Positions 36,104 to 44,308 of a DNA stretch of 45,648 bases are shown here, piece after piece. The stretch is from Bryobacterales bacterium (GTDB taxonomy: Bacteria; Acidobacteriota; Terriglobia; Bryobacterales; Bryobacteraceae). The stretch is from contig PMUP01000065.1 of the NCBI GenBank assembly GCA_003166865.1, positions 8,686-54,333 on the forward strand, given 5' to 3'. A model generated the notes under the pieces. It searched no databases and was not told where the DNA came from. It worked only from the letters and a program-made list of their open reading frames with translations. Position numbers and translations under genes: made by a program. Numbering within the stretch: position 1 is the first letter of the stretch; every line of letters begins with the position of its first letter.

Positions 36104-36979
36104 ATGCGAATAGTAACGCTCTCCGGCTCTTTCATCACTTTACTGGCCGCGGCATTTTCGCTGGCTCAGGCCCAGGCGCAAAAAGGGACTCTCGAACAAC
36201 AACTCGAGTCCGAGTACAAAATAACCACGCCGACCGCCGATAACACCGACCTCGTCACCACCGGATCGGTACTGATCCTGCAAAAGAAAGGGTTCTCGGC
36301 TGGGACGGCTTCCAGCAAGGTCGTGACGCAGAACACCTATAAGGATGGACAGATCAAATCCGGCGCCGCCACCGCGGTACGGCGCTTTGGTGGCCTGCCG
36401 GGCATTAGTAGCATACCCGGTGTTGGTAGCGTCGCGGGCACCGCTGCCGGCGCTGCGGGAGCCGGAAGAGATTTCGTGAATGGCGAGAAGCTCTACGTCA
36501 CCCAAGTCACCGTCGATCGCGGAAAGGACGGCGTTGTTTTCGATTTGATTTCCGATTCTTATGGGGATGCCGGTCGGTATAAAGGCACGCTGAGGTTTCA
36601 GTTTCCGAAAGGCACTGTCACGTCCGCGGATCTGGCGCTATTGGATCAGACCATAACTCAGGTATTCAAGATCCAGCCTCCGGACGACGCCAACGCGGAC
36701 GCCAAGCAACCCGCCAACGCCCCGGCGGCCGCTGCGCCGGCTGCAGCCGCGCCCCAGCAGCAGGCCGATGCGCCTCCTCCGCCCATCGCGCCGCCTCCTC
36801 CGCCGCCCGACGAGCCGGCAGCGCCTCCGAAGAGCATTGACCTGGGAATGACCAAGGATCAAGTCGTCGCCAATTTTGGACAGCCGGAGAGAACCGCCAA
36901 GGTTGGCACCAAGGAGATCTATTTTTACAAGGATCTTAAAGTGACGTTCGTCGCAGGAAAGGTCACCGACGTCCAATAG
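36104..36979 (+). CDS. Secreted protein with Pro/Ala linker and C-terminal BamE/SmpA-like module, copy 1
   Basis: 291 residues from ATG 36104. Signal peptide to 'LAQAQAQ'. The middle ('YKITTPTADNTDLVTTGSVL', 'EKLYVTQVTVDRGKDGVVFD') is a beta-rich domain without a name I can give. A linker of Ala and runs of Pro follows (about residues 215-245). The last 50 residues, 'IDLGMTKDQVVANFGQPERT' then 'GTKEIYFYKDLKVTF', match the SmpA/OmlA/BamE fold and recur at the end of the next gene. It is 45 bases upstream of that gene, same strand. Confidence 0.72.
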   Translation: MRIVTLSGSFITLLAAAFSLAQAQAQKGTLEQQLESEYKITTPTADNTDLVTTGSVLILQKKGFSAGTASSKVVTQNTYKDGQIKSGAATAVRRFGGLPGISSIPGVGSVAGTAAGAAGAGRDFVNGEKLYVTQVTVDRGKDGVVFDLISDSYGDAGRYKGTLRFQFPKGTVTSADLALLDQTITQVFKIQPPDDANADAKQPANAPAAAAPAAAAPQQQADAPPPPIAPPPPPPDEPAAPPKSIDLGMTKDQVVANFGQPERTAKVGTKEIYFYKDLKVTFVAGKVTDVQ

Positions 36980-37024
36980 CTCGCGTCTCTTATTAATAAC
37001 GCCCGCAATCAGCACGGAGATTTC

Positions 37025-38767
37025 ATGAACGCGCATCAAATTATCAAAGCTTCTTCGCTCCGATATGTAACGGGGATACTGGCCGTACTCTTCGTAGGAG
37101 CTTGCATCGCCAGCGCCGACCCGCCGAAGAAGGCGGCTGCTCCCGCTAAACCCGCCGCCAAACCCGCCGCTGCCGCTAAGCCCGGCGCAGCAGCCAAGCC
37201 CGGCGCAGCAGGCGCACGGCCCGGTGCCGCAGGTGCACGGCCCGGCGCAGCCGGAGCAAGGCCCGCCGCTGGCGGAGCCGCCGGAGCTAAGCCCGCCGCC
37301 GGTGGAGCCGCCACTCCCGCCGCCCGTACCGCTACGCCTGCCGCCGGTGGTCGCCCTGCTGGAACTGCGGGCGCAGCCAAGCCTGCCGCGCGCACGCCGA
37401 ACGGATCTAAGACCGCCCATGCCGCGAATGGCAGTTCGGCCCGGACCCGTGCCAACGGAACCCGCGCCGATGTTCACGATGCCAAGCGCGGAATGGATGT
37501 CCATCATGGGCTCAAGGGAGGCAAGCGCGTATCGGTGGAACATGCCGACCATTCCCGAGTGGTCGCCCAACGTGGCGGCCGCGGATATGTGCAGCACCCG
37601 TACAAGCATAACGGCCGCGAATTCGCTCACCGCACCTACTACGAACATGGCCGGGCCTACGATCGTTTCTATAGCGGCTATTCTTATCACGGCGCCTACG
37701 TTGAGATGTACTCGCCCTCCTTTTATTACGGGCCGGCTTTCTACGGATGGGCCTACAATCCTTGGGTCGCGCCGGTGCCCTACGCGTGGGGCTTCGGCGG
37801 CGTTCCATGGGTTGGATTTTATGGCGGCTTTTTCACGCCCTATGCGCTCTATGCCAGCCCGTCGCTGTGGCTGACCGATTACATGATTTCGCAGAGTCTG
37901 GCCGCGAATTACCAGGCGGCACAGGATGCCCAAGCCCAAGGCCAAGGCCAAGCGCAGGATGACGCCCCGGCGGCCGATGCCGCTCCGCTCTCGGCGCAGA
38001 TAAAGGACCAGATCGCAGCCGAAGTCCAGCGCCAGATCGCGCTTGAGAATTCCGAGGCCCAGGCCGCCAATACCGATGCCGGCCAGGACCCCGCATCCAG
38101 CGGAATTCAGCGCATGCTCACCGACAACATCCAGCACGTCTTTGTGGCCGGTAACGATCTGGACTTGACTGACGCAGCCGGTAACGAATGCGCCGTCAGC
38201 GAAGGTGACGCGCTGCAGCTCACGGGACCCGCGGGCGCCAACGCGGACGCCGCAACCCTGGCCGTGCTCGCCAGCAAGGGCGGCAAGGAATGCCCGCGCG
38301 GAGATACCGTCTCGGTCGCGTTTGCGGATCTTCAGGATATGCAGAATCACATGCGCGAGACCATCGATGCTGGCTTGGGGGAGTTGCAAGCCAAGGGAGG
38401 CAAGGGCGGGTTGCCCGCGCTTCCGCCATCGGCCGCCGCTCCGCCCAAGAAAGCGGCCTTCGCCATGGACGCTCCGCCGCCGGATGCCACCGCCTCCACT
38501 CAAATCAACCAGTCCTGGGGAGAATCGGACAAGGCTGAGCAGGAAGTGGCCGGCCAAGTCGCGCCGGATGGAGGAGGGGCCGCACCAGCGCCGCCAGCCG
38601 CGCCCGCCGGACCTCCGCCCAGCATCGAAGTCGGCCAGACTATCGATCAAGTGACGGCCGCGCTCGGCCAGCCCCAGAAAGTCGTCAATCTCGGCACCAA
38701 GAAAATCTACGTCTACAAAGACAGTAAGGTCACCTTCAAGGACGGCAAGGTGTCCGACGTCCAGTAG
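37025..38767 (+). CDS. Secreted low-complexity protein with C-terminal BamE/SmpA-like module, copy 2
   Basis: 580 residues. Leader to 'GACIASAD', then an Ala/Pro/Gly/Lys-rich stretch (about residues 35-150), then a His/Tyr/Gly-rich section ('HRTYYEHGRAYDRFYSGYSY', 'PSFYYGPAFYGWAYNPWVAP') and a helical middle ('DQIAAEVQRQIALENSEAQA'). A segment with C-containing 'AAGNECAVSEGDALQLTG' may form a small beta fold. The end, 'IEVGQTIDQVTAALGQPQKV' with 'GTKKIYVYKDSKVTFKDG', is the same BamE-like module as in the upstream neighbour. It is likely an envelope protein; the function is unknown. Confidence 0.72.
   Translation: MNAHQIIKASSLRYVTGILAVLFVGACIASADPPKKAAAPAKPAAKPAAAAKPGAAAKPGAAGARPGAAGARPGAAGARPAAGGAAGAKPAAGGAATPAARTATPAAGGRPAGTAGAAKPAARTPNGSKTAHAANGSSARTRANGTRADVHDAKRGMDVHHGLKGGKRVSVEHADHSRVVAQRGGRGYVQHPYKHNGREFAHRTYYEHGRAYDRFYSGYSYHGAYVEMYSPSFYYGPAFYGWAYNPWVAPVPYAWGFGGVPWVGFYGGFFTPYALYASPSLWLTDYMISQSLAANYQAAQDAQAQGQGQAQDDAPAADAAPLSAQIKDQIAAEVQRQIALENSEAQAANTDAGQDPASSGIQRMLTDNIQHVFVAGNDLDLTDAAGNECAVSEGDALQLTGPAGANADAATLAVLASKGGKECPRGDTVSVAFADLQDMQNHMRETIDAGLGELQAKGGKGGLPALPPSAAAPPKKAAFAMDAPPPDATASTQINQSWGESDKAEQEVAGQVAPDGGGAAPAPPAAPAGPPPSIEVGQTIDQVTAALGQPQKVVNLGTKKIYVYKDSKVTFKDGKVSDVQ
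37199..37261 (+). repeat. Three 21-bp tandem units encoding PGAAGAR
   Basis: Units at 37199-37219, 37220-37240 and 37241-37261 are in frame and differ mainly at third codon positions, so the peptide is kept while the DNA has drifted. They sit in the Ala-rich segment of the host gene. Confidence 0.85.
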
Positions 38768-38779
38768 CGTCGGCTGGAT

Positions 38780-39172
38780 TTAGCCAGCCTTTGCCGCGAA
38801 GCCTCTCGGCGTCAGAATCGCAAGCACGGCCGCCACAAGAAACAAGGCGAGCACGTCGCCCCAGAGGTGGCCCATGTGCTCGGTGTTGACGAGCGATTGC
38901 GCCGCCATGATGCCGCCGTGCACCACGCTTGACCACACCGTGAACCAGATGAGGCTCAGGTGTGCGAGCGGGTTCCGCGATGCCACTATCAGGAATATCC
39001 CCAGCGTCGCGTAAATCCCCAGAATCATCTGCAGGTAGTCCGAGTGGCCGCTGGTGTGCCACGCCCAGCCGGACGGCCAGAGGATGGTGAGCGGGTAGAT
39101 CCCAAAGATGAAGATCAAACCCACGAGAAGCAAAGCGATTCGCAAGTACTTGGTGCCGTCGGATTCGGCCAT
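38780..39172 (-). CDS. Four-helix membrane protein (DUF6632-like)
   Basis: 130 residues from ATG 39170-39172 with AAGGAGA 8 bases upstream; an earlier reading adds eight poor residues. Four hydrophobic helices are seen: 'RIALLLVGLIFIFGIYPLTI', 'LQMILGIYATLGIFLIVAS', 'LSLIWFTVWSSVVHGGIMAA' and 'WGDVLALFLVAAVLAIL'. 'RNPLAHLSLIWFTVWSS' and 'EHMGHLWGDV' are the conserved parts of this family, whose function is unknown. Convergent with the preceding BamE-module gene. Confidence 0.75.
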   Translation of the reverse strand: MAESDGTKYLRIALLLVGLIFIFGIYPLTILWPSGWAWHTSGHSDYLQMILGIYATLGIFLIVASRNPLAHLSLIWFTVWSSVVHGGIMAAQSLVNTEHMGHLWGDVLALFLVAAVLAILTPRGFAAKAG

Positions 39173-39216
39173 GGTTGGTTCTCCTTTACCACGCATCTCA
39201 TCGTGGGAACGAATCG

Positions 39217-40296
39217 TTACGGAGCGTCCGGCGTCAAATGCACGACGGCGAATAGCTCGTGTTGCTCCCGATCGGCTCCCGGTGCAACGGCGGATTGAAA
39301 TCGGATTTGACTGACTCTGCGTAACGCGGCTTCGATCAGCGCTGGGTCGGAGGATTGAAGCGCGTGCGCTTCGGCGACCTTGCCATCCGGCGTCAGGAGG
39401 CCAAAAATGACCACAGTCTGGATGGTGGCGGACGACGGCCTGGTGGGTCCCAAGGTGAATTTCTCAAGGCCTGACATCGCCGTGCCTGGCCTCTTAGATC
39501 GCATTTGCGCGGTGGGGGTAAAGTCATTGGGATCCACCTTCGCCAGGGCTTCCAGGCTTTCCACGCGCTCTTCTATAACGGTCGTTTCGTTTTCCACCAC
39601 CGTCATCTTTCCCGGCAACTCTTTACTTTCAAACTTGACCGGCTGCGAAAAGTCATACAGCACGTAGAGCCCAGGGGCAGGGGAGTGAAGCAGCAAGTGT
39701 CCGGTCTGAGGATCGAGGCATTCTTCTCGCTCCTGCCACAACCGTCCCGGCGCGCCGGCCTCCGAAGATCGCCTCGCATCGGAAAGCAACAGACAAGTCA
39801 CCGGGGCGCCATTCAAGCTGGCGTCCACCGTCCTGATCAGATCGCGGCGCATGTTCCTGGTCGACTCCAGGGGCCCCAACAGGTGACCATGGGCCTCGTG
39901 CAAACGCAGCGGGAAGGTCCCGCCGGGAGTGTCCTGATAGGTCAGATTCGACGTCCTGAGTTGCTCGAAAACATAACCGGCCGTCCGCGCCGTGAGGCGA
40001 AACCCGTGACTCGGAGAAAACATTTCATCCAGCTGCCAATCGCCGTCAAACTCAGTCCGGCCGCCGGAAGTCACTGTGAAGGAGGTCTTCAAGTGATACG
40101 CTTGCCGCGCCTCCCTGAGAGTGTAATAGGAGCGCGCCTTGTCCAGCAGGCGGATTAGCGCGTCACGCTCTTCGGGTACATCCACAACATGGACACCGCT
40201 GCTCGCGAGCTCCAACCGGTTTTCGGGCACGGGCTGGCACAATGCGATCTGAGCCAGAAGCCCGCAAATCGAAATGTATTTTAAGTATTCGAGCAT
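39217..40296 (-). CDS. Secreted protein with TonB C-terminal-like domain
   Basis: 359 residues from ATG 40294-40296 (GTG two codons earlier is possible). Leader to 'IALCQ'. The final 80 residues, 'TVVIFGLLTPDGKVAEAHAL' and 'PALIEAALRRVSQIRFQSAV', resemble the TonB_C domain of energy transducers, but there is no proline-rich spacer and the leader is a cleavable one, so it is probably not a functional TonB. Residues 45-270 form an unnamed region with 'RSYYTLREARQAYHLKTSFT'. Family seen in acidobacteria from memory. Gene order suggests co-transcription with the next gene upstream at 40340. Confidence 0.68.
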   Translation of the reverse strand: MLEYLKYISICGLLAQIALCQPVPENRLELASSGVHVVDVPEERDALIRLLDKARSYYTLREARQAYHLKTSFTVTSGGRTEFDGDWQLDEMFSPSHGFRLTARTAGYVFEQLRTSNLTYQDTPGGTFPLRLHEAHGHLLGPLESTRNMRRDLIRTVDASLNGAPVTCLLLSDARRSSEAGAPGRLWQEREECLDPQTGHLLLHSPAPGLYVLYDFSQPVKFESKELPGKMTVVENETTVIEERVESLEALAKVDPNDFTPTAQMRSKRPGTAMSGLEKFTLGPTRPSSATIQTVVIFGLLTPDGKVAEAHALQSSDPALIEAALRRVSQIRFQSAVAPGADREQHELFAVVHLTPDAP

Positions 40297-40339
40297 GGTC
40301 ACCGCCGAATCCCTCGATTATAATCGACTCCGGGATGTG

Positions 40340-41134
40340 TCACTTTCCGACCATGTGCCCCGGGTCCCGGTTGTTCTCTTCGCAGATGCTCTCGATAAGA
40401 TCCGTATCCGGTTCCAGGCGCCAGGCCAGCTTGACGGTCCACGGCTTGCTATAAGCCTGGGGATCGTCGATGGTGACCTCGATGTCCATGTGGCCGATCC
40501 TCGGCCGCGAGAAACGTTCGGTGACGCGCAGCGCTTCGGTCCCTGGATGCCCTTGCATGTCGAGCCATGTCCTGCCGTTCTGTCCGATCGTCTCAACGAC
40601 GAACGTGTCCTTGTCCCAATGCCCGATCGAATAGCCCATCCATGTGGGCTGTGGATTCTTAGGGAGCGGCCTCCCATCAGTGAAGATCTGCCGATAGATG
40701 GTGCGGGATTCGTGCAGGAGCAGCGTCAGGTCTTCGGTCTGCACCAGCTTCAGGCCATCGGGGATGTTGTCCTTTTCCGGAACGCCGGACGGCAGACAGG
40801 ACACGCCAGGGTGATCCTTGCCATTGTTTGCGATGCGCTCATCAAGGACGCCCCGCCCCCACGGCGTAAGAGGCACCTCGTCCGGCTTCAGATCGGCGGC
40901 CAGGTTTAGCAAATTCTTGACGGGATTTTCCGGCATCCAGAATCCGGACAGATCGGGCTTGCCGTACGGCGTGCGCTGCGCTGGCGCATTCAAATCCACC
41001 TTGCCATCGGCAGTGCGCGGCACTCTCTTCCAAGGATATGGGTCCCATTGTGCACGGGCCACTCCTGTGATGGCCACGAGTATCGCCACGGTAGCCAGTG
41101 CATGGCAGCGCGTCTTCTTGAGTGTTCGGATCAT
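40340..41134 (-). CDS. Secreted acidobacterial paralogous family protein, copy 2
   Basis: 264 residues with a leader ending 'GVARAQ'. It matches the protein at 9533-10345 block for block: 'YGKPDLSGFWM', 'TIYRQIFTDGRPLPKNPQPT', 'WMGYSIGHWDKDTFVVET', 'TERFSRPRIGHMDIEVTIDD', 'YSKPWTVKLAWRLEPDTDLI' and 'CEENNRDPGHMVGK'. The conserved Cys in the C-terminal CxEN motif and the one in 'CLPSGVPE' could pair. No function is known. Shares strand and likely transcript with the TonB-C-like gene 43 bases downstream. Confidence 0.75.
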   Translation of the reverse strand: MIRTLKKTRCHALATVAILVAITGVARAQWDPYPWKRVPRTADGKVDLNAPAQRTPYGKPDLSGFWMPENPVKNLLNLAADLKPDEVPLTPWGRGVLDERIANNGKDHPGVSCLPSGVPEKDNIPDGLKLVQTEDLTLLLHESRTIYRQIFTDGRPLPKNPQPTWMGYSIGHWDKDTFVVETIGQNGRTWLDMQGHPGTEALRVTERFSRPRIGHMDIEVTIDDPQAYSKPWTVKLAWRLEPDTDLIESICEENNRDPGHMVGK

Positions 41135-41165
41135 ATTGTTCCCTCGTCATCTCCCAGAATGCTAG

Positions 41166-41539
41166 ATGCACTATCCAAATCATACCTGCACTTCCAAGCC
41201 ACTCCGAAGCGACGTATTCTCGCTCTACGTGCAAAACGGCACCGTCATGTCGTTTCCAATTCCCGACCGTGGAGTTCCAGCATCAAACCGGCAGGCACTT
41301 TCACTGCTGGGCAACACCGCAGCCACGTTGGAGCAAGGCCAAAACATCGCCCTTCATTGCCGCCAAGGTATCGGGCGTTCGGCCTGGTAGCAGCCGGCTT
41401 GCTGGTCATGTCCGGACTGGGCCCCGAGAAAGCAATCGAGGTGGTTAGCGCCGCCCGTGGGCCGGTCATTCCGGAGACGCCGGAGCAGGTCGAATGGATC
41501 AACCACTTGCCGTCCGAGAAATTGGTCCCGGCAAGATGA
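41166..41539 (+). pseudogene. Remnant of a dual-specificity/tyrosine phosphatase
   Basis: In one frame the text 'VMSFPIPDRGVPASNRQALS' leads to the phosphatase loop 'ALHCRQGIGRS' (HCxxGxxRS), then stops after 'AW'. In the next frame it continues 'GLVAAGLLVMSGLGPEKAIE', 'VVSAARGPVIPETPEQVEWI' to a stop at 41537-41539. Loss of one G in the run at about 41384-41387 restores a continuous match. Upstream of about 41226 nothing resembles the normal N-terminal half, so it is also 5' truncated. Confidence 0.75.
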
Positions 41540-41823
41540 AGCCGCCCGGAGCACGCATCTCATCGCGGGCGCGAAGCCGACTTCCGGGGAGCGATCTCCA
41601 AGAACGCCGTATCCGGACAACGGCAGCCTCAAGACCCAGGCGCAGAGAAGCCAGAACGCGTCCGTGTCCTCGCCCAGCCCGCAGCGCCGCGGCCCACGGC
41701 TAACCGCATCTTCAAACCGAGCCCAACAGATAGGACGATGATGTATTATCAATAGCTTATAGAATCGATGCCGGGACCGCTTCGACAGGCGTCAAAATTA
41801 AAGGGGAAATGGGGTCATATTGC
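41540..41823 (+). other. Junction region without a recognisable gene
   Basis: 284 bases between the phosphatase remnant and the island operon. Several short frames are open but none looks coding. The last 90 bases turn AT-rich and probably contain the operon's promoter; an AAAGGGGAAATGGGG sequence precedes ATG 41824. No inverted repeats or transposase could be recognised. Confidence 0.45.
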
Positions 41824-42426
41824 ATGGAAGACGAAAAGCCCTCAACGGAATTTGCCGACATCCAGGGACAAGAACTCGAAATCGTCACGCACCTACTGAA
41901 GGTTTTTCAAGGCATCCCCCAGGCGAGCCGGCGTCGGGTCATCGAAACCGTTTCGCATTTCTTCGGCTTGGACACCGACCACGGCTCGCGTCACACAGAA
42001 CGGCCCGACACGCGACAACCTTCTCAGAGTGACGAACCCCCTCCGACCACTGCGGGATTTTCGGAAGATCGGGCGATTTCGCCGAAAGACTTTATGTTCC
42101 AAAAGCAGCCAAAAACCGACGTAGAGAAAGTGGCTTGCCTCGCATACTACCTGACCCACTACCGGGACACTCCCCACTTTAAGACACTCGACATAAGCAA
42201 GCTCAACACTGAAGCCGCTCAGGTAAAATTCTCGAACCCTACCGTGGCCGTCGACAATGCCACCAAGGCCCGTTTTCTAGTTCCCGCAACAAGAGGCAAC
42301 AAGCAAATAAGCTCCGTGGGTGAGCAGTTTGTGCTCGCGATGCCCGACCGAGATAGAGCCCGGGAAGTTCTGACCCAGAACCGGCCGCGGAAGCGGACGG
42401 TTAGGAGAGAGTCGTCGGGCGCTTAA
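41824..42426 (+). CDS. Unknown protein, first gene of the ParA-RelA/SpoT operon
   Basis: 200 residues from ATG 41824 (ATG 41809 would add five). Soluble, with no leader. An N-terminal helical part ('IVTHLLKVFQGIPQASRRRV') is followed by a polar linker, then the best conserved-looking block 'QPKTDVEKVACLAYYLTHYR', 'TPHFKTLDISKLNTEAAQVK' and 'KQISSVGEQFVLAMPDRDRA', and a basic tail 'RPRKRTVRRESS'. I have a memory of this block in unnamed proteins of accessory regions but no function. The basic tail and helical make-up would suit nucleic acid binding. The ParA gene begins 5 bases after its stop. Confidence 0.72.
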   Translation: MEDEKPSTEFADIQGQELEIVTHLLKVFQGIPQASRRRVIETVSHFFGLDTDHGSRHTERPDTRQPSQSDEPPPTTAGFSEDRAISPKDFMFQKQPKTDVEKVACLAYYLTHYRDTPHFKTLDISKLNTEAAQVKFSNPTVAVDNATKARFLVPATRGNKQISSVGEQFVLAMPDRDRAREVLTQNRPRKRTVRRESSGA

Positions 42427-42431
42427 CTATC

Positions 42432-43454
42432 ATGGCGTCACGACTTGAATTCGACCGCCGAAACTCTAGCCCAATTAGAGTTGCTGTATTTAACCATAAA
42501 GGCGGCGTTGGAAAAACAACGCTCACCGTCAACATCGCCGACGCAATTGCATCGATGGGTAAGCGAGTCTTGTTAGTCGACTCCGATCCTCAATGTAATC
42601 TGACCGCATATTTGGTCGAAGAATCGGTAGTGGACGACCTCCTGGACAACTCCGACTCTGACCGCGGCCGGACCGTGTGGTCGGCTCTTAAACCGATCAG
42701 CGACGGCACGGGCGATCTAAGATTAGTCGAACCCCTTGAGAGACTCCCGAACGTTTATCTTCTTCCTGGCGATGTGCGCCTAGCAGAGTTTGAACAAGAG
42801 CTAGGTCCGATGTGGAGCGAAAGCTTCCAAAGGAAAGTGAGGGGCCTTCGAGCCACGACCGCACTCAGCCAATTGGTCGACCAAACTTCCCGAAGATTGG
42901 AAATTGACTTTGTATTTTACGACGCCGGACCGAACATCGGGCCTCTGAATAGAGTGATTTTGCTGGACTGCGATTATTTCATCGTTCCAGCGGCGTGCGA
43001 TCTCTTCTCAATTCGCGCCTTCAAGACGCTGGGGCACTCCCTTACCAACTGGATTACGGACTGGCAAACTATCCTCGATCTGGCACCGACAGGAACCTAT
43101 CTCCTGCCAGGCACGCCTAGCTTTTTGGGATATGTACCGCAACGCTTTAAAACATATGGCGGAGATGTGTCGTCGAGTTATGCGAGGTATCTTCCTCGGA
43201 TGGAGCGGGGCATCGAGAGTGACGTCGTCACGGTCCTGAAGCGAATCGACCCTCGGCTGGTAGCTTCGGAGAACGGACCCTACGATCTGGGCCAGATCAA
43301 AGACTTTGGGACAGTGGCCAATGCGTCGCAGGTGGAAGGCGTGCCAATTCGCCACGTGAGAGCGGGCAATCCCAACCAGCGCGAAGAAGCAGCATCCGCC
43401 TTTTTGGCGCTGGCGAGGGTGATCATAGAGCGGACCCGTAAGGATGGCAAATGA
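42432..43454 (+). CDS. ParA/MinD-type ATPase
   Basis: 340 residues. The deviant Walker A 'FNHKGGVGKTTLTVNIADAI' has the signature K23 and the catalytic K28; Walker A' 'VLLVDSDPQCNLTAYLV' and Walker B-like 'DFVFYDAGPNIGPLNRVILL' follow. The length exceeds that of small Soj proteins by a C-terminal segment with 'SSSYARYLPRMERG'. No ParB or parS-like partner is nearby; instead it sits 5 bases after an unknown gene and 3 bases before a RelA/SpoT gene. A partition role is therefore unlikely; it may sense or position the effector. Confidence 0.92.
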   Translation: MASRLEFDRRNSSPIRVAVFNHKGGVGKTTLTVNIADAIASMGKRVLLVDSDPQCNLTAYLVEESVVDDLLDNSDSDRGRTVWSALKPISDGTGDLRLVEPLERLPNVYLLPGDVRLAEFEQELGPMWSESFQRKVRGLRATTALSQLVDQTSRRLEIDFVFYDAGPNIGPLNRVILLDCDYFIVPAACDLFSIRAFKTLGHSLTNWITDWQTILDLAPTGTYLLPGTPSFLGYVPQRFKTYGGDVSSSYARYLPRMERGIESDVVTVLKRIDPRLVASENGPYDLGQIKDFGTVANASQVEGVPIRHVRAGNPNQREEAASAFLALARVIIERTRKDGK

Positions 43455-43457
43455 ACT

Positions 43458-44213
43458 ATGCCTGAGATTGCGCGTAGTCCGGAAGACGAGGCTCTGGTTT
43501 CTTCGCTCGTCGGACAATACCTGGCACAAAGATCCCTGATTCGAAACTATCTCAACAGCCTAGACTCGTTTATCTCCGGAGCAATAGGCGACGATGGACC
43601 CCTCGCGGCACTCGTGCACTCGGTCAAGTATCGAATGAAAGATCCCGTGCACCTTCGCGCGAAGCTTTTTCGGAAGATGGATGAGGAGCGGGCGAAGGGC
43701 AACCAATTCCCCATTGACAACGGGAATTTCTTTCTCAGTGTGAATGATCTAGGTGGCTATCGTATCCTTCACCTTCACACAGGTCAAGGGGTAGAAATTC
43801 ACCGGGTTCTCCTAGGTATATTCGAACAGGCCTCCTTTGATCTTCATGAGCCCCCGTACGCCAACATCTGGGACGACGAAGCCAGAAAATTTTATGCCGA
43901 CCTTGGCATCCGTCCAGAATTCAACCCCAGAATGTACTCAAGCGTCCACTACGTCATACGAGCGCGGAGTACAAATGTCGTGACCCTGGAAGTTCAGGTT
44001 CGGACACTGGCCGACGAGATTTGGGGGGAAATAGACCACAAGATCAACTATCCGGAGGCCCACCCAAGCGTGGCCTGCAGCGAGCAGATAAGGGTCCTGG
44101 CACGAGTCGCGTCAAGCTGCAGCCGCCTCGTCGACTCCATTATGGTTTCGCATGCTGAGTACGACTCGCGGCCCCCGACAGAGCCGCTGGCCAGCGCTGA
44201 CGAGCGCTCATGA
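43458..44213 (+). CDS. Stand-alone RelA/SpoT-domain nucleotidyltransferase
   Basis: 251 residues with no HD hydrolase, TGS or ACT domain. The synthetase core is intact: 'KYRMKDPVHLRAKLFRKMDE' (R59, K61, K69), 'SVNDLGGYRILHLH' (D97, R102), 'MYSSVHYVI' (Y160, H164) and 'LEVQVRTLADEIWGEIDHK' (E178, Q180, R182, H194). D97 and E178 match the catalytic acidic residues of (p)ppGpp synthetases. Such solitary domains make alarmones or, as toxSAS toxins, modify adenine nucleotides or tRNA. The insert between the D and Y motifs ('PPYANIWDDEARKFYADLG') is long. Operon with ParA suggests an effector. Confidence 0.9.
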   Translation: MPEIARSPEDEALVSSLVGQYLAQRSLIRNYLNSLDSFISGAIGDDGPLAALVHSVKYRMKDPVHLRAKLFRKMDEERAKGNQFPIDNGNFFLSVNDLGGYRILHLHTGQGVEIHRVLLGIFEQASFDLHEPPYANIWDDEARKFYADLGIRPEFNPRMYSSVHYVIRARSTNVVTLEVQVRTLADEIWGEIDHKINYPEAHPSVACSEQIRVLARVASSCSRLVDSIMVSHAEYDSRPPTEPLASADERS

Positions 44214-44308
44214 CCGCCGCTCCAGATTCCCAAGTGGGCACGGCGCTCAATAAAGGCCAGAAGCCCTCCGACGCCGAGCGAATCCAGACGTTCCACAGAA
44301 ATCACTGA
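44210..44308 (+). CDS. Possible 32-residue ORF coupled to the RelA/SpoT gene
   Basis: ATG 44210-44212 forms an ATGA overlap with the RelA/SpoT stop. The ORF encodes a polar peptide (MTAAPDSQVGTALNKGQ start, ending 'DAERIQTFHRNH'). It has no match I recognise. It may be a genuine small fourth gene, or the leftover start of a longer gene truncated at the right end of the island. Confidence 0.35.
   Translation: MTAAPDSQVGTALNKGQKPSDAERIQTFHRNH

Noticed and set aside
36638-38650. 670-residue open frame on the minus strand
   Set aside because: It is antisense to two real genes, is Gly/Arg/Ser-rich as expected from the complement of Ala/Pro-rich codons, and has no domain or proper start.
41551-41573. 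Similarity between ACGCATCTCATCG at about 41553 and the same string near 39191, considered as possible attachment-site repeats
   Set aside because: A 13-14 base match is expected by chance in a window this size, and the copies do not bracket the island.
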